From Paenibacillus sp. A3 (lineage in GTDB: Bacteria; Bacillota; Bacilli; Paenibacillales; NBRC-103111), in assembly GCF_001399685.1 (NCBI RefSeq), contig NZ_JTHN01000021.1, positions 1 through 64,000 of the forward strand: a DNA stretch of 64,000 bases. Reading direction: 5' to 3'. Every line of letters begins with the position of its first letter. The first letter of the stretch is position 1. The translations under genes were made by a program, and so were the position numbers. This document shows positions 34,488 through 41,715 of the stretch, piece after piece. Under the pieces are notes generated by a model. That model saw only the letters and a program-made list of their open reading frames with translations, was not told where the DNA came from and made no database searches.

Positions 34488-35753
34488 CTAGGCCCCCTTT
34501 TTCTTGAGAATGACGCCTTGCGTCGTCTGGATGCTGTTGACTCCGTCACCGACGGAGACGAATTCATAGTGCAGGCTCGTTTCCCGGATGATCTCCAGAA
34601 ACCACTCTTGGAATTCCTCCTGTCCCATCTCCCACTTGTGGTCATCGTGTCGGAATCCGCTCAAGTCGTAGAACGGATTGAAATCCGAATTCGGCGTCGT
34701 AATAATAAAGTGTTCGAAATCCACCTGTTTGCAGATCCGTTGAATCAACGTCTTGGCCTCGTCCTGACTCATATGCTCGATAACTTCCGTCAGGATGACA
34801 TCGACCTGCTCGCCGTTGTATTCCTCCAAGAAATGATCGATCGAACGAAACGTGATCAGGTTATCGAGCTCCCGCGCTTGCGCCTTGCGGCTGACCGATT
34901 CCAGCAGTTGTTCGTCGATATCGACAGCGTAGTAGCTGCCCTCGATTTTTGCGGCAAAAGGAAGCGCATAGAAGCCTTCTCCGCAGCCAACGTCCAAGAT
35001 CGATTTATTAAAACGCAGGGCTCCGGCGATATAGTTTCTCCGTTGAAGAGCAGTTCCTCCGTAATCGAATCGAATGTCGTACCGGCTTGTTTTCTCAAGC
35101 TCGCCTTTGTATTTTTTGAACCGGTCCCTGGAGGACAAGAAATTCCGGACAAACAAGCTGCGGATATAGAACGGCGCGTCAATCGCTTGAATACTCTTGA
35201 TGTATTTGTCCAGAATGCTGTCGGAAATATCGATGTTTTCGTTTCCGAACATGGAAAGGAACAAGCACAGCACACTGACGACATGCAGCAGATGATGGAG
35301 GCTTTTGCGCGTCGTAATCGTGAGCGAGTAGCTTTTGTGAGCCTGATGCTTAAGCTCAAACGTAAAATCGGTCAAATGCTTCTCAAAAAACTCGATGTAC
35401 CGCATCAGCTCGATATGGACCATGTTGATATGGAACGAATGCTCATAGCCTTCGACGTCCCGCTCGTCCTGCGCTTTCAGCGGCGCGGAGAAAAACTCGT
35501 TCAGCGCATTCAGCGGAAATAACGGCGTGTTATAGCGGGATACGTTCAAATATTCAAAATCCTCATGCTCATGCTGCTTATAGGAAATCTCATTGTCCGC
35601 ATCTTTAAAATACACGTTGTAGGTAAAGTCATCCGTGTACCAGCCGTAAGCCATCCCCTTGCGGATGGAACGGAGAATCATACCGGACTCCGGATTTTTT
35701 TTGATGATAAACGAAAGCTTCGGGTTGGTGGATCTCACTTGAATGATCGCCAT
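34488..35753 (-). CDS. hen1: Hen1, 3'-terminal RNA ribose 2'-O-methyltransferase
   Basis: 421 residues. The N-terminal half (about 1-230) is the domain that supports ligation by Pnkp in known pairs. The C-terminal half is a Rossmann methyltransferase: ILDVGCGEGFYALPFA near 250 (SAM binding), TEVIEHM near 323 and RHDDHKWEM, the metal-binding Glu/His set of bacterial Hen1. It methylates the 2'-OH at the broken 3' end before sealing, so the repaired RNA resists the same cut. The start MAIIQV at 35753 is chosen for its spacing from AAGGGG; MQ at 35759 is also possible. A structured leader precedes it. Confidence 0.96.
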   Translation of the reverse strand: MAIIQVRSTNPKLSFIIKKNPESGMILRSIRKGMAYGWYTDDFTYNVYFKDADNEISYKQHEHEDFEYLNVSRYNTPLFPLNALNEFFSAPLKAQDERDVEGYEHSFHINMVHIELMRYIEFFEKHLTDFTFELKHQAHKSYSLTITTRKSLHHLLHVVSVLCLFLSMFGNENIDISDSILDKYIKSIQAIDAPFYIRSLFVRNFLSSRDRFKKYKGELEKTSRYDIRFDYGGTALQRRNYIAGALRFNKSILDVGCGEGFYALPFAAKIEGSYYAVDIDEQLLESVSRKAQARELDNLITFRSIDHFLEEYNGEQVDVILTEVIEHMSQDEAKTLIQRICKQVDFEHFIITTPNSDFNPFYDLSGFRHDDHKWEMGQEEFQEWFLEIIRETSLHYEFVSVGDGVNSIQTTQGVILKKKGA

Positions 35754-35801
35754 CTGCATCTTCCCCTTGGAATGAAATTGTGTCCGGTCGTCGTCAAACA
35801 C

Positions 35802-35833
35802 AAAAAAGACCACGGACTCAGAGGTCCATGGCC
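35802..35833 (-). terminator. Intrinsic terminator inside the hen1-pnkp leader (attenuator)
   Basis: On the minus strand GGCCATGGAC-CTCTGA-GTCCGTGGTC forms a 10-bp stem (with G-U pairs) followed by TTTTTT. It lies between the promoter (36037-36065) and the hen1 start, so full-length mRNA requires read-through. A second hairpin, ATGCCGACTT/AAGTTGGCAT (35854-35878), sits between it and the leader ORF. Confidence 0.8.
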
Positions 35834-35888
35834 GGATTGGATAAACGAGCCTGATGCCAACTTACTTGAAGTCGGCATAAAGCTTCAC

Positions 35889-36008
35889 TTAATAAGACAG
35901 ACCGGTAAGGCCGATGAGGGTACATTGCTGCGTATGCAATTGATGAAAGGTATTGCGCTGGTCATTATTGGAACTGTGATAAAACTTTTGATCCTTAAGC
36001 ACCCTCAT
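35889..36008 (-). CDS. Putative 39-residue leader peptide of hen1-pnkp
   Basis: A short ORF with a strong ribosome binding site (GAAGGAGGTTGG then ATG) ending in TAA, 56 bases before the attenuator hairpin. Ten of its 39 codons specify Asp, Asn, His or Tyr and five specify Gln, a skewed composition. Bases 36001-36009, covering the start codon, are exactly complementary over 9 bases to 35913-35921 inside the ORF, so folding would hide the start. This arrangement is typical of translation-sensing attenuators. No homologous peptide is known to me, so whether it is translated is inference. Confidence 0.55.
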   Translation of the reverse strand: MRVLKDQKFYHSSNNDQRNTFHQLHTQQCTLIGLTGLSY

Positions 36009-36036
36009 CCAACCTCCTTCGACAATAGTTAGTGAA

Positions 36037-36065
36037 ATCATAAGCGGCGGTCCATATTTTGTCAA
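36037..36065 (-). promoter_or_regulatory. Sigma-A promoter of hen1-pnkp
   Basis: On the minus strand TTGACA (36060-36065), a 17-base spacer, and TATGAT (36037-36042). Transcription would start near 36030 and cover the leader ORF, two hairpins and hen1-pnkp. Confidence 0.75.
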
Positions 36066-36102
36066 GAATATCTCTAGGTTTTAACATTTTTTCGACTTGA
36101 TA

Positions 36103-36133
36103 TTGACAAAGGGTGCCGCCCTCGTTATATAAT
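36103..36133 (+). promoter_or_regulatory. Sigma-A promoter of the NADAR/PARG genes
   Basis: TTGACA (36103-36108) and TATATAAT (36126-36133), spacer 17-19 bases depending on the -10 chosen. A TGATA-T-TATCA palindrome follows at about 36140 and could be an operator. The promoter is back to back with that of hen1-pnkp, 37 bases apart. The rest of the 35754-36274 gap is the hen1 leader and a 140-base NADAR 5' region without clear features. Confidence 0.65.
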
Positions 36134-36274
36134 GTCATTATGATATTATCAATTGGTAAATATCACAGACGCTAATGCATGGCTTCTCCCCTGTATACGA
36201 AGTAATGAAAGCAAAGGCATTTCCTAAAGCCTGCGATGCCGTAACCGTCAAATTTAAAGTGAAAGCGAGAGCTG

Positions 36275-36772
36275 ATGATGATAGAGAAATTTACGTTTTT
36301 TTACCGCACCGAATCCCCCTTTTCCCAGTGGCATCCTTCACGGTTTGTCGTGGATGGAGTGGAGTTCAACTGCGCGGAGCAGTACATGATGTATCAAAAA
36401 GCGATGCTGTTTGGGGATCAAGAGACGGCAGCTAAAATATTGAAGGCCACGACGCCCCGGGAGCAAAAGAAGCTGGGCCGCTTGGTCCGGAACTTTGATA
36501 AAGATCAATGGGACAACTACGGAAAGAAATTCGTTTATGACGGCAACTATGCAAAATTTACGCAAAATCCGCATCTGCTGGAGCAACTGCTTAAGACAAA
36601 AGGAACAACCTTGGTCGAAGCGAGTCCTACGGACCGGATCTGGGGAGTAGGGCTATCCGAAGACGACCCGAGGATTCGAGACAGAAGAACGTGGCAGGGC
36701 AAAAATGCGCTGGGGCACATTTTGACACAGCTGCGCGAGAATCTGCTGAAAGAAAATCAAGAAGTAACCTGA
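36275..36772 (+). CDS. NADAR-family (YbiA-like) ADP-ribose-linked N-glycosidase
   Basis: 165 residues. The NADAR fold is seen as FTFFYRTESPFSQWHPSRF at the N-terminus, FNCAEQYMMYQKAMLFGDQE, and DRIWGVGLSEDDPRIRD with WQGKNALGHILTQLRE at the C-terminus. Family members cleave N-glycosidic bonds. YbiA acts on riboflavin intermediates, and others remove ADP-ribose from guanine bases placed by DarT-like toxins. Because the next gene is a microbial PARG and hen1-pnkp is divergent, de-ADP-ribosylation of nucleic acid is favoured here, though unproven. The ribosome binding site is weak (GCGAGAGC); the gene begins with two ATG codons. Confidence 0.9.
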   Translation: MMIEKFTFFYRTESPFSQWHPSRFVVDGVEFNCAEQYMMYQKAMLFGDQETAAKILKATTPREQKKLGRLVRNFDKDQWDNYGKKFVYDGNYAKFTQNPHLLEQLLKTKGTTLVEASPTDRIWGVGLSEDDPRIRDRRTWQGKNALGHILTQLRENLLKENQEVT

Positions 36773-36796
36773 ACCGAATAAACGGAGTGAACGAAA

Positions 36797-37663
36797 ATGA
36801 ACGCATCTACCCATAACAGAGATATCAGATCCAAGATCGCCAAAGAAACCTTGGACATTTTGGAGCAAGGCTTCTACACTACCCCCTCCGGGACACAAAT
36901 AACGATCCGGGACGAAGTGGAGACGGCCGTTGCAAAGTCCGTCCTCTATGCACCCAATCAGCTGCCGAATATTTTGAAGGAAGCAAGTGCTTTGAGCGAT
37001 CACATAGCAGGGAACACACCTCGCATTGAGGTGACAAACGAATCGACCTTGGCTGCGGCACAACGGCTCGTAGCGCAAGAAGGGATTGCGGAGACCGTTT
37101 GCCTGAATTTCGCTTCCGCCAAAAATCCCGGAGGAGGCTTCCTCGGGGGAAGCCAGGCGCAGGAAGAAAGTCTGGCTCGCTCTTCCGCCTTGTATCCGTG
37201 CATTTCCCAGATGACCGAAATGTACGCTCATAACCGGAGCCTCAAGACCTGCTTTTATTCCGACTATATGATCTACTCTCCGAAAGTGCCGGTATTCCGG
37301 GAGGATCGCGGCAGCCTTCTGCCGGAGCCTTACTTGGTTTCCATGATCACCGCGCCTGCGGTTAATGCCGGAGTTGTACGGGAGCGCGAACCTGAAAATA
37401 CGGTCAAGATCGATACGGTCATGCTGGAGCGGATTCGCTTCATTTTAGCGGTTGCGGCTGCCCACGGACAGCGTACCATTATTCTCGGCGCCTATGGTTG
37501 CGGCGTCTTCCGTAATAACCCGAAGGATGTCGCCCGCCTGTTCAAGCAAGCGCTAATCGACGAAGGTCGCGCCGCCTGGTTTGATAAAATCGTCTTCGCC
37601 ATCCTCGATAACTCAGCAGACAAGCAGACGTTGAACGAATTCAAAACGGCATTGGAGCCATAG
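36797..37663 (+). CDS. Microbial-type poly(ADP-ribose) glycohydrolase (TIGR02452, macrodomain-like)
   Basis: 288 residues. The family N-terminus (RDIRSKIAKETLDILEQGFY) leads into the macrodomain-type ADP-ribose pocket: VCLNFASAKNPGGGFLGGSQAQEESLARSS includes the GGG-x6-8-QEE signature of PARG enzymes. AAAHGQRTIILGAYGCGVFRNNPKDVA follows, as in this family. It would hydrolyse ADP-ribose polymers or ADP-ribosyl adducts. It starts 24 bases after the NADAR gene behind GGAGTG, so the two form an operon. Partners in ADP-ribose removal next to an RNA-repair pair suggest a common response to toxins that damage RNA or DNA. Confidence 0.92.
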   Translation: MNASTHNRDIRSKIAKETLDILEQGFYTTPSGTQITIRDEVETAVAKSVLYAPNQLPNILKEASALSDHIAGNTPRIEVTNESTLAAAQRLVAQEGIAETVCLNFASAKNPGGGFLGGSQAQEESLARSSALYPCISQMTEMYAHNRSLKTCFYSDYMIYSPKVPVFREDRGSLLPEPYLVSMITAPAVNAGVVREREPENTVKIDTVMLERIRFILAVAAAHGQRTIILGAYGCGVFRNNPKDVARLFKQALIDEGRAAWFDKIVFAILDNSADKQTLNEFKTALEP

Positions 37664-37718
37664 CAACTTTTTTCATGTATGATCGTTTATATAGGAAAGA
37701 TACCATTAAATGGGGTGA

Positions 37719-38060
37719 ATGGATGAAAACATTGGACGGCCTCTAACTTCCCAGAAGGAGGTTAGAGTATATTTGAGCCGAAGTGTAAAAAAATCCCCCG
37801 TATGGAACGATCACTACACACCCGGTACACGTTGGGCTAAGCAGCAGGCCAGCAAAGCGGTGCGCCGTTATGCCGGTGACATGCAGAATGGAAAATGGTA
37901 CCGAAAACTATTTTGCTCTTGGAACATTTGTGACTACCGGTTTTTCAAAACCCGGCAGCAGGCCATCCATGAATGGGAAACTTCTTCGTGGCCCCGGGGC
38001 AAACAAATGTCTCGAAAAGAAGTAGTTTTAGACTGGTTTAAAACTTTTAGAAGGAAATAA
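37719..38060 (+). CDS. Hypothetical basic protein
   Basis: 113 residues from the first ATG, very basic and Trp-rich (RWAKQQASKAVRRYAGDMQNGKW, NICDYRFFKTRQQAIHEWE). I do not recognise the family. The start is uncertain: the ATG at 37719 has almost no space behind GGGGTGA. A TTG near 37770 has AAGGAGG about 11 bases upstream and would give a roughly 96-residue protein. A CTCTAAC-TTCC/GGAGGTTAGAG hairpin would cover that ribosome binding site. It lies 55 bases after the PARG gene in the same direction and may be its third operon member. Confidence 0.55.
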   Translation: MDENIGRPLTSQKEVRVYLSRSVKKSPVWNDHYTPGTRWAKQQASKAVRRYAGDMQNGKWYRKLFCSWNICDYRFFKTRQQAIHEWETSSWPRGKQMSRKEVVLDWFKTFRRK

Positions 38061-38104
38061 GCGAAAGCGTCGGCTCGGGAAGTGTCGGCGCTTTGCCGCA
38101 TAAT

Positions 38105-39679
38105 TTAAAACGCACACGCTTTTTGCGTGATTGTGCGCTCGCATTGTTCAAGCTCGTCTGCCGCACGGTGCAAATATTCAATGCATCTTCTCAAATCCTG
38201 GTTATAGCCCACCTTGTAGTCGATCCACGTTAACGATATGCGCTGCTGCCAGTCTACAAGACTTGCCAGCGTATCGAGTCTACGGTCCACATGGACGAGC
38301 TGGTTCTGAACCGCTTGTAAGCGGGAAGCCAAATTTCTGAGCTCCATCATGTTCACGCGAATATCCTCATGCTGTACGCCGGATTGTTTCCACGTATACC
38401 AAGAATCCTTGACGAACTTCGAAACCCTGCTGACGATGTCATGCACTTCAGCGTAAACCCGCTGCTTAAAGTCGTGAAACCTCTCTTTCAGGATGGCCCC
38501 AAGTCCAGCCTGTTCAAACAGATCGTCGAACTTATGCGTCACCCACGTTTTGAACTGAACGATCTTCTCATCTACAACTTCGGCAGCAATCTGGGCAGCT
38601 GTGACAAACGCGGTAGCTACAAACGTAATTTCTACCGCTTTGAGCATCGCTCCTACGGTAATCATGGTTTGAGGAACATTGGTGACCGCTAAAACACCTG
38701 CCGTTTTCAGTAATTGAACCGTATCGATCTCGCCATTCCAGACGGCAAAAATAAGCTCCACCGTTTCGTACAGCATCGGGTTAGGCAGCTTTTGAATCCC
38801 TTGCGTAAGATTGGACAGCATTCGATATTCAAAATCTTTGCTTTGGACATTATCCCTTGTTAAAGTACCATTATCGTTCACAAGATGCTTAAGGGCATGA
38901 TGGTCCATATTGATTAAATCAGGCAGCGTTCCTTTTTTGGCTGAAGTTTCGATCATGATCGGTTTCGTCGGATTGTAGAAAAGGGAAGAAACAGAATCGT
39001 AACGGTTCTGAAATTCCTGAATTTTCGCCCTCATATGCTGAATGGAATGTTGATATGTGATCGTGAATTCCTTGTTAAAGCCAGGAGCGTTAAATGTAGC
39101 ACAGTTGACTATTTTTTGTTGGATTTCACCAGGCGCCGTTAAGGTTGCATATAGTGCAAGGTTCCCCCCGAGAGAATGCCCCGTTACCGTGATGTTGTTG
39201 TACAGCTTTGCTTGTGATTCCATGTACAATCTTGCTTTATGTTGCTGGACGCTTTCCTCTTCATACGAAGTCGACGCATTATTTTTCCAATCATTCCGGA
39301 ACTCCTTTTTTGCGATATCTTCGCTTCCTCGAAAGGCAAACACCGCTTGCCCGGGCTCCGGCTCGAACGTGTACGCCACGAACCCTGTTGCAGCATTATC
39401 GTCATCGATATGGCTTATTTTCCAATGATAATATTTCGAAGAATCCTGAGATAAACCTTCAATTGCGTGCTTAAAGGCTACAAACTGTTCTTTTGTTTTA
39501 AAATGGCCTTCAACATCATGAAATGATGACTCCAGCTCATGCTTGTAGGTGTTTACGAGTTCACCTACGGTAAGTGCCCCCGAAAGCAAACTTTTGTTTA
39601 AATCCGCATGATTTTTTATATTCAAGTACACAAGTTCAGAAAGCATGGCTTTATCTGCTTCGGTAATGGTCGTGGTCAT
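38105..39679 (-). CDS. Lipase-fold protein with C-terminal helical tail; candidate type VII-secreted lipase
   Basis: 524 residues. The N-terminal half is a class 3 lipase / Mbeg1-like alpha/beta hydrolase: YTFEPEPGQAVFAFRGSED (oxyanion region) and VTGHSLGGNLALYA with the nucleophile serine near 168. Residues about 310-380 hold a hydrophobic, helical stretch. The last 110 residues are a helical hairpin with MMELRNLASRLQAVQNQL and a Trp-containing turn (SLVDWQQRISLTWIDYKVG). No signal peptide is present. It is the last gene of the WXG100/EssC unit, 15 bases after a lipoprotein gene. A catalytic N-terminus with a helical C-terminus matches the reverse architecture of S. aureus TslA. Function as a toxin is inference. 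Confidence 0.7.
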   Translation of the reverse strand: MTTTITEADKAMLSELVYLNIKNHADLNKSLLSGALTVGELVNTYKHELESSFHDVEGHFKTKEQFVAFKHAIEGLSQDSSKYYHWKISHIDDDNAATGFVAYTFEPEPGQAVFAFRGSEDIAKKEFRNDWKNNASTSYEEESVQQHKARLYMESQAKLYNNITVTGHSLGGNLALYATLTAPGEIQQKIVNCATFNAPGFNKEFTITYQHSIQHMRAKIQEFQNRYDSVSSLFYNPTKPIMIETSAKKGTLPDLINMDHHALKHLVNDNGTLTRDNVQSKDFEYRMLSNLTQGIQKLPNPMLYETVELIFAVWNGEIDTVQLLKTAGVLAVTNVPQTMITVGAMLKAVEITFVATAFVTAAQIAAEVVDEKIVQFKTWVTHKFDDLFEQAGLGAILKERFHDFKQRVYAEVHDIVSRVSKFVKDSWYTWKQSGVQHEDIRVNMMELRNLASRLQAVQNQLVHVDRRLDTLASLVDWQQRISLTWIDYKVGYNQDLRRCIEYLHRAADELEQCERTITQKACAF

Positions 39680-39693
39680 GGTATCCCCCTTCC

Positions 39694-40476
39694 TTAAAAT
39701 TTCTTATACTCCCAGTCAAAATGACTCAAGATCTCTTGGACGGAATACACCTTTTTTGCATCGAAAATTTTAGCAAACGTATGGGTATAACTCATTTCTT
39801 TCTGAGTGTAGTAATGGAGTGCTTCGCCCACCGTATAAAAATCCGTGCTAACCCGCTCGAAAGCGGACGGTTTTAAATAAAATACCGAAATAAACCCATG
39901 CTTAAATTCTTCTAATGCCAATATTTTGTCTACCAAAATGTCTACTTTTTCCGCTTGGCGCTCCTTGTCAACATCAGGTTCGCTTTTAATAAATACATCA
40001 ACGGCTACGCCATTAATCGCTTCAACCTTAAAGTAATCCTCAATACTCATGTTTTTGGTATTCAAATTGCGGGCCGGAAAAGATAAACCACCTGAATCCA
40101 GATGCGTCTTGACCCAGATGTCCTTCTGCTCAAAAACTTCTTGAGATACGTTTATCATCTTTTCATCGAACTTGTCGGCCAATATCATATTCATATAGTT
40201 GTCCCATACTTTGCTAAAATCTTTCGTGATTTCGGCTCTAAACCGATGCCTCGGGGAGTGTTGGGGATACGCCTCTGCTTTGATGGTATCGGTTGAAAAT
40301 ATCCCTGACCCATACCCGCCTCCGACGTTTTCAACCACGAATTCTTCGCCATACTTTTCATTTAAATACCGCGTCATTTTGTCTTCTGCATCGTTATACT
40401 TCTGACCGCAGCCCATAAGCGTTACAAGCGATAGCAACACCACGATTCGAAGCACCAGCCTTCCATTAAAATTCAT
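39694..40476 (-). CDS. Lipoprotein, candidate immunity protein of the lipase
   Basis: 260 residues with a lipoprotein signal peptide (basic start, hydrophobic core, lipobox LMGC with Cys near 23), so it is exported and membrane-anchored. The remainder is rich in charged residues with no enzyme motif that I recognise (NDAEDKMTRYLNEKYGEEFVV). The gene is immediately upstream of the lipase gene, 15 bases apart. In staphylococci, TslA-type lipases are neutralised by lipoproteins encoded next to them, so immunity is the best guess. A general secretion-associated lipoprotein is the alternative. Confidence 0.65.
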   Translation of the reverse strand: MNFNGRLVLRIVVLLSLVTLMGCGQKYNDAEDKMTRYLNEKYGEEFVVENVGGGYGSGIFSTDTIKAEAYPQHSPRHRFRAEITKDFSKVWDNYMNMILADKFDEKMINVSQEVFEQKDIWVKTHLDSGGLSFPARNLNTKNMSIEDYFKVEAINGVAVDVFIKSEPDVDKERQAEKVDILVDKILALEEFKHGFISVFYLKPSAFERVSTDFYTVGEALHYYTQKEMSYTHTFAKIFDAKKVYSVQEILSHFDWEYKKF

Positions 40477-40528
40477 TTCCCGCTCCGTACCCCCATGAAA
40501 ACCTAAATTGAAGACTGATTGCTTTTCG

Positions 40529-40720
40529 TTATCCCAATCGATAAAGCATTTGAACGACCTCGCTATATTCGCTTGAAATTTGTGTCAATCTTCTGGAGCA
40601 ATAGTCGACGCTAATTCCTTTCAGGCCTTTTAATTCCAGCGCAACGCTTTCCAATTCTCGTCTAATTCGGTTGAGTTCTTCAATAATGACGGTTGCTTCC
40701 CGATCTGCTGCCGCGTTCAT
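40529..40720 (-). CDS. Small helical protein of the type VII locus
   Basis: 63 residues from the ATG at 40720 (AAAGAGGG before it). A longer reading from 40789 adds a non-typical N-terminus. Two heptad-like helices are visible (ATVIIEELNRIRRELESVALEL and RRLTQISSEYSEVVQMLYRL) joined by a short turn, as in WXG100-like or DUF5082-type partners. It lies between the second WXG100 gene and the lipoprotein gene. A chaperone or targeting partner for the lipase is plausible, by analogy with the small helical partners of TslA. No direct evidence exists in the sequence. Confidence 0.55.
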   Translation of the reverse strand: MNAAADREATVIIEELNRIRRELESVALELKGLKGISVDYCSRRLTQISSEYSEVVQMLYRLG

Positions 40721-40801
40721 GCGCATCCCTCTTTGTATCCCTAGATTGTAGACGACGGAGAGCGACAGGAACCCCCTGTCACCCTCCATACGAATCAGAT
40801 C

Positions 40802-41104
40802 CTACTTAAATTGGCTGGCGTTGCTGTTAATGGTCGTTTCGGTTGCATCGTAGTTTGAAACCGTATTGTCCAAAAAAGCCGCATAAGAGTCCACCACCGC
40901 CCGATAATCGCTAAACTTTTGGGAGTTCGCGTTGAATTTGTCCTGGATGGTTCGGGAGGCATCGCTATCCCAAGAGCTCGTCAACCCGTTCATTTCTTTC
41001 TTAATCTCTTCGAGCTTGGCGGTCAAGCTGCCGTTAAGTGTCCGGATCGTTGCCGCGGTTTGCGTTACCTCTGCGGTAGATATGCTGATTCCTTCGATAG
41101 ACAT
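40802..41104 (-). CDS. WXG100-family secreted protein (EsxA-like), copy 2
   Basis: 100 residues, two helices joined by a WxG-type turn at SSWDSDASR (Trp near 45, with Asp in place of the canonical Gly). No signal peptide. The C-terminus ends NASQFK after a YDATETTINSNA helix, compatible with the YxxxD/E secretion motif (YDATE). Family members are exported through EssC as helical-hairpin dimers. It lies 28 bases after the other WXG100 gene, and the two may be partners. Confidence 0.88.
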   Translation of the reverse strand: MSIEGISISTAEVTQTAATIRTLNGSLTAKLEEIKKEMNGLTSSWDSDASRTIQDKFNANSQKFSDYRAVVDSYAAFLDNTVSNYDATETTINSNASQFK

Positions 41105-41132
41105 CGTAGTTGGCCTCCTTAAAAAGAATGGA

Positions 41133-41435
41133 TTAGTTCGCTAATTTTTTTGCGGAGTTCGCAATTTCGGTTTGCGTCGTCCGATACGTTTGGGCGCTAT
41201 GCTTTAAGAACTCGGAATATTGCTCCATCAGCTTTTTCATATTTTCAAAATCGTCGCGGAACCCTTCGATTTGCGTCGTATAAGCGATGTTGTCCTGCCC
41301 CTTCCACGCATTGCCCATGGCCTTAACTTCGTTAAACAGTTGATCGTACAAACGCTGATACTCGGCGGCATGCCCATCCATGTTTTTAGCTGCGGCTTCC
41401 AGCTTAGCGGGATCTACGACAATTTTTCTTGCCAT
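41133..41435 (-). CDS. WXG100-family secreted protein (EsxA-like), copy 1
   Basis: 100 residues, a helical hairpin with the turn NAWKGQ (WxG at about residue 44). The C-terminal helix contains YRTTQTEIANSAKKL, compatible with a YxxxD/E-type export signal (YRTTQ is not exact). No signal peptide. It follows the EsaB-like gene by 28 bases in the same direction. Likely role: substrate and structural partner of the type VII secretion system. Confidence 0.9.
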   Translation of the reverse strand: MARKIVVDPAKLEAAAKNMDGHAAEYQRLYDQLFNEVKAMGNAWKGQDNIAYTTQIEGFRDDFENMKKLMEQYSEFLKHSAQTYRTTQTEIANSAKKLAN

Positions 41436-41463
41436 GCAAATTCTCCTCTCGGTAATAAAGGTT

Positions 41464-41715
41464 TTATATTAACATCAGCCTGGAACCGTGATGAAGCCCC
41501 GATTCGTGAGCTGACATGCCAATATCCAAAACGGAACCGGTTGATCTCTCGCATAAAACCGTATCGCGGGTTGGAGCATAATAACCGTCGGATAATTCGG
41601 CAATCGCACCGGTTAATAACGTCTCGACTTCATAAAGCTTGGTCGTGAGAGGGATGTATACGTCATAGGTCTGGGATAAAGCCGGTACAAATACCTCGAC
41701 CAATATTTTATCCAT
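41464..41715 (-). CDS. esaB: EsaB/YukD-type ubiquitin-like protein
   Basis: 83 residues with a predicted beta-grasp pattern (KILVEVFVPALSQTYDVYIPLTTKLYEVETLLTGAI ... LDIGMSAHESGLHHGSRLMLI), matching the YukD/EsaB family. These small cytosolic proteins accompany type VIIb secretion and support substrate export or regulation. Its start overlaps the end of essC by 8 bases, which indicates coupled translation. No ubiquitin-type C-terminal glycines are present, as is usual for the family. Confidence 0.85.
   Translation of the reverse strand: MDKILVEVFVPALSQTYDVYIPLTTKLYEVETLLTGAIAELSDGYYAPTRDTVLCERSTGSVLDIGMSAHESGLHHGSRLMLI

Noticed and set aside
35754-36030. T-box riboswitch in the hen1 leader
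   Set aside because: No T-box sequence (AGGGTGG type), specifier loop or antiterminator pairing is found; the layout fits a leader-peptide attenuator better.
28386-37663. An anticodon nuclease (PrrC-like) gene as part of the RNA-repair island
   Set aside because: No gene here has ABC-ATPase plus nuclease features of PrrC; the damaging agent is presumably external.
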